DNA of 8,833 nucleotides from DASPKO01 sp035628055 (GTDB lineage: Bacteria; Planctomycetota; Phycisphaerae; Phycisphaerales; UBA1924): positions 1-8,833 of the forward strand of contig DASPKO010000046.1 in the NCBI GenBank assembly GCA_035628055.1, written 5' to 3'. The notes below the pieces were generated by a model. That model did no database searches and was not told where the DNA came from. It was given only the letters and a program-made list of their open reading frames with translations. Each line of letters begins with the position of its first letter. Within the stretch, counting starts at the first letter, position 1. Of the stretch, positions 6,853-8,833 are shown in pieces. A program made the position numbers and the translations under genes.

Positions 6853-8833
6853 GGGGGGTCTCCGGGGACGGGGGCGGTGGCCGGGCCGAGCTTGGACTCG
6901 AGCTCGCGCATGCGGGTTCCCCACGGGTCCGGACCGAGGGTTGGATAGAGCGCGCGGTGCTGGGCCAGGAGCTGGCGGGCCCGAACGGCGTCGGCGGCCG
7001 CCAGAAGCCGGAGCTGGTGATAGCGGGCCTCGAACCAGGCGGGAGACCCGACGTCGAGCCCGGCGGCGAGCGTCGACCAGGAGCGCAGGGCGGTGGCGGT
7101 GTCGCCGGAGTCTTCGGAGGTGCGCGCGAGGCGGCGGAGCGAGGCCTCGTTGCGGGGCTGGGCCGCGAGGATGGCGGAGTCGAGCCGCACCGCCAGCTCG
7201 CGATGCGCAGGATCGGGCGTACCTCCGGGGGCGTCGAGGAGAGCAACCGCCGCGGCGGCGACCGTCGAGTGGAGCCAGAGCACGGACGGGTCGGCCAGCA
7301 CGGCCGGCGAGCTGCCGGTGCGGGCAATGATGCGCGAGCCGTGCGCCACCACGGTGCGCAGCGACTCGGCGTCGGGACTTGGGGCCGCGGCCACGGCGTC
7401 GGCGGCGCGGCGGAACAGGAGACGGTCGGCGGCATCGGCAAACGGGCCCTGGAGCGCCGCGAGCGTGGGGGCCAGGGTCGCGACGGCCCGGCTGTCGTTC
7501 CGGGCCAGGGCGACCTGCAGCCTGCGGAACGCGAGCTCTTCCCGGTGGGCAGAGAGGTCGACGCGCGTCGTGGCGGCGACCGAGTCGAGCACGTCGAGGG
7601 CGGCCTGGGCGCGGGCCGCGTCGGGGACGCTGGTTCCGAGGGCGGCGTCGAGAATCTGCCGGGCGCGCTGGACGACCCGGGCCGCGGCCTCGCGGGCCAG
7701 GACGGGGTCGGCGGAGGCGGCGGCGCGCCGGTCCATGGCCAGCACCTGCTCGGCGACCCCGAGAAACTGAACCGCGGCAAAGTCGCGGTTCTGTCCGCGC
7801 GCGGCGCGGTAGAGGCCGTAGAGCAGGCGCGCCGCCTGGCGCCGCGCGGGCTCGTACAAGGGTGACTCCGGGGTGACCTTCATGAGCACGCCGACCGCGG
7901 CCTGGTCGTCGAGCGCGGAGCCGGGGCCCAGGCCCAGGAGGAGTTTGGCGGCGCGTTCGGAGGCGGCGTACTGCTGGAGAAAGAGGGCGGCGGCCTGGTC
8001 GCGGCGCGCGGCCGCGGAGGTGTCGCCGGCGCGGGCGGCACGATCGAAGGCGAGGACGGCCAGCCACAGGGCCTCTTCGCCCTGCGTGCCGGTGGCGGTG
8101 CTGGAGACCTCGAGGAAGGCCTCTGCGGCGGGCAGGAGCCGGCCCGCGTAGAAGCGGGCGAGCCCCAGCATCATGGCGGCCCGGGAGCGCTCGGCGCCGA
8201 ACGCGGCGGCATCGGGCTCGGCGAGTGCCCGCTCGAGCAGGTCGGCGGCCTGGGCGTACTGATTGGTGAGCTCGGGGCGCCGGGTGGGCTCCTGGGGGTC
8301 CTCGGCGCCGGCCGCGTGGAGTGTGCGGGCCTCCTCGTAAAACTGCATGCCGCGCACGAAGTGGACGATGAAGCCGTGGTCGCCGATCGGGGCGGTCCCG
8401 TAGCGCTTGGCCAGGTCGAGCAGGTGACCGACCTGGTTGGCGGCGACCAGGTCGCCCAGGGCGAGGCGCGCGAGCTGGTCGATGACGGGGGCGGCGTGCG
8501 CCGAGGTGGACTTGGCGTCGAGCGCGGCGACCGCCAGCAGGCGCGCGGGGAGTGCGGGGAGCGGGCGCACCTCGGGGCCGCCCCCCGAGCGATCGGAGCG
8601 CCGCTCGACGCGGACGAGCCGCTCGAGGTCATCCCAGCGGCCCGCGCGCGCGAGGATCGCGATCCGCCGTGGGAGGACCTGCTCACGCACCGAGTCGGGC
8701 AGGCTGTCGACCTCGGCGACGGCGTCGAGCCAGCGCATGGCCTCGGTGTCGTTGCCGCGAAGCGAGGCGCACAGCGCGCAGCCGATGGCGGCGCGGGCGA
8801 TGTGCTCGTACTTGAGCAGGCCCCGGGGGAGCC
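6849..8833 (-). CDS. TPR-like helical repeat protein, 5' end outside the window
   Basis: About 660 residues are visible, and the frame runs open to the window edge. The 31 codons upstream of the ATG at 8738 read LPRGLLKYEHIARAAIG and onward, which looks like genuine helical protein, so this ATG is probably internal. Numbering from it, TPR-like helix pairs with small residues at packing positions occur at about 158-212 (QAADLLERAL, then AAMMLGLARFYAGRLLPAAEAFLEV) and 512-600. The end carries an aromatic segment, SPAWFEARYHQLRLL, then QHRALYPTLGPDPWG and a short Pro tail. TPR arrays mediate protein-protein contacts, and no catalytic motif is visible. Location in the cell cannot be judged without the N-terminus; the neighbouring membrane and exported proteins suggest the envelope. 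It is the first visible gene of the tightly packed minus-strand operon, and its stop overlaps the GTG of the next gene by four bases. The family is not recognised. Confidence 0.85.
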   Translation of the reverse strand, partial: LPRGLLKYEHIARAAIGCALCASLRGNDTEAMRWLDAVAEVDSLPDSVREQVLPRRIAILARAGRWDDLERLVRVERRSDRSGGGPEVRPLPALPARLLAVAALDAKSTSAHAAPVIDQLARLALGDLVAANQVGHLLDLAKRYGTAPIGDHGFIVHFVRGMQFYEEARTLHAAGAEDPQEPTRRPELTNQYAQAADLLERALAEPDAAAFGAERSRAAMMLGLARFYAGRLLPAAEAFLEVSSTATGTQGEEALWLAVLAFDRAARAGDTSAAARRDQAAALFLQQYAASERAAKLLLGLGPGSALDDQAAVGVLMKVTPESPLYEPARRQAARLLYGLYRAARGQNRDFAAVQFLGVAEQVLAMDRRAAASADPVLAREAAARVVQRARQILDAALGTSVPDAARAQAALDVLDSVAATTRVDLSAHREELAFRRLQVALARNDSRAVATLAPTLAALQGPFADAADRLLFRRAADAVAAAPSPDAESLRTVVAHGSRIIARTGSSPAVLADPSVLWLHSTVAAAAVALLDAPGGTPDPAHRELAVRLDSAILAAQPRNEASLRRLARTSEDSGDTATALRSWSTLAAGLDVGSPAWFEARYHQLRLLAAADAVRARQLLAQHRALYPTLGPDPWGTRMRELESKLGPATAPVPGDPP
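6860..6863 (-). promoter_or_regulatory. ribosome binding site and GTGA start/stop overlap of the membrane protein gene
   Basis: GGAG on the minus strand stands 7 bases before the GTG at 6852. The GTG shares bases with the TGA of the TPR-like gene (stop 6849-6851). This junction fixes a non-ATG start and indicates termination-reinitiation coupling. Confidence 0.6.

Noticed and set aside
5545..6948. 467-codon plus-strand open frame antisense to the membrane protein
   Set aside because: Glycine/arginine-rich composition, no motif and no ribosome site; explained by the high GC of the third codon position on the opposite strand.
6853..8067. In-frame upstream extension of the membrane-protein gene to an ATG at 8067
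   Set aside because: This part is Arg/Pro/Gly-rich low-complexity translation overlapping the TPR-like gene, which reads as real protein. The GTGA junction with a Shine-Dalgarno gives a better start at 6852.

Overview
The window is very GC-rich DNA (well over 70% by eye) from a bacterium. The gene content and style point to a planctomycete, probably of the Phycisphaerae: large poorly known TPR/helical-repeat envelope proteins, a stand-alone MetG-C-type tRNA-binding protein, a YghA-type SDR, an RND pump with extra membrane segments, and Ala/Arg/Pro-rich tails. This assignment is inferred from protein style and was not tested by search. Coding density is very high. No stretch over 300 bases lacks a gene, and I see no rRNA, tRNA, CRISPR array or insertion sequence.

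Layout. (1) Positions 1-2006, plus strand: the C-terminal portion of an RND-family efflux permease whose N-terminal half lies upstream of the window. It carries an unusual extra pair of predicted membrane helices just before the usual TM8. (2) Positions 2007-2062: a short convergent gap with a possible weak terminator. (3) Positions 2063-3004, minus strand: an NAD(P)-dependent short-chain dehydrogenase of the YghA / general-stress-protein-39 type, with a basic N-terminal tail. (4) Positions 3085-3516, minus: a small tRNA-binding OB-fold protein (MetG C-terminal / Trbp111 type). (5) Positions 3581-8833, minus: a tightly packed series of three uncharacterised genes. In transcription order these are a TPR-like protein (5' end outside the window), a 762-residue single-pass membrane protein with a large helical domain, and an exported protein with a four-cysteine zinc-ribbon-like motif.

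The three uncharacterised genes overlap (GTGA, 4 nt; then 16 nt with a strong Shine-Dalgarno inside the upstream gene). They are almost certainly co-transcribed and translationally coupled, so they probably work in one envelope-associated process that I cannot name. The tRNA-binding protein and the SDR follow on the same strand after gaps of 64 and 80 bases and could be read through from the same transcript, but their functions suggest housekeeping and stress roles of their own. The best candidate for something undescribed is the three-gene envelope operon, followed by the RND transmembrane insertion.
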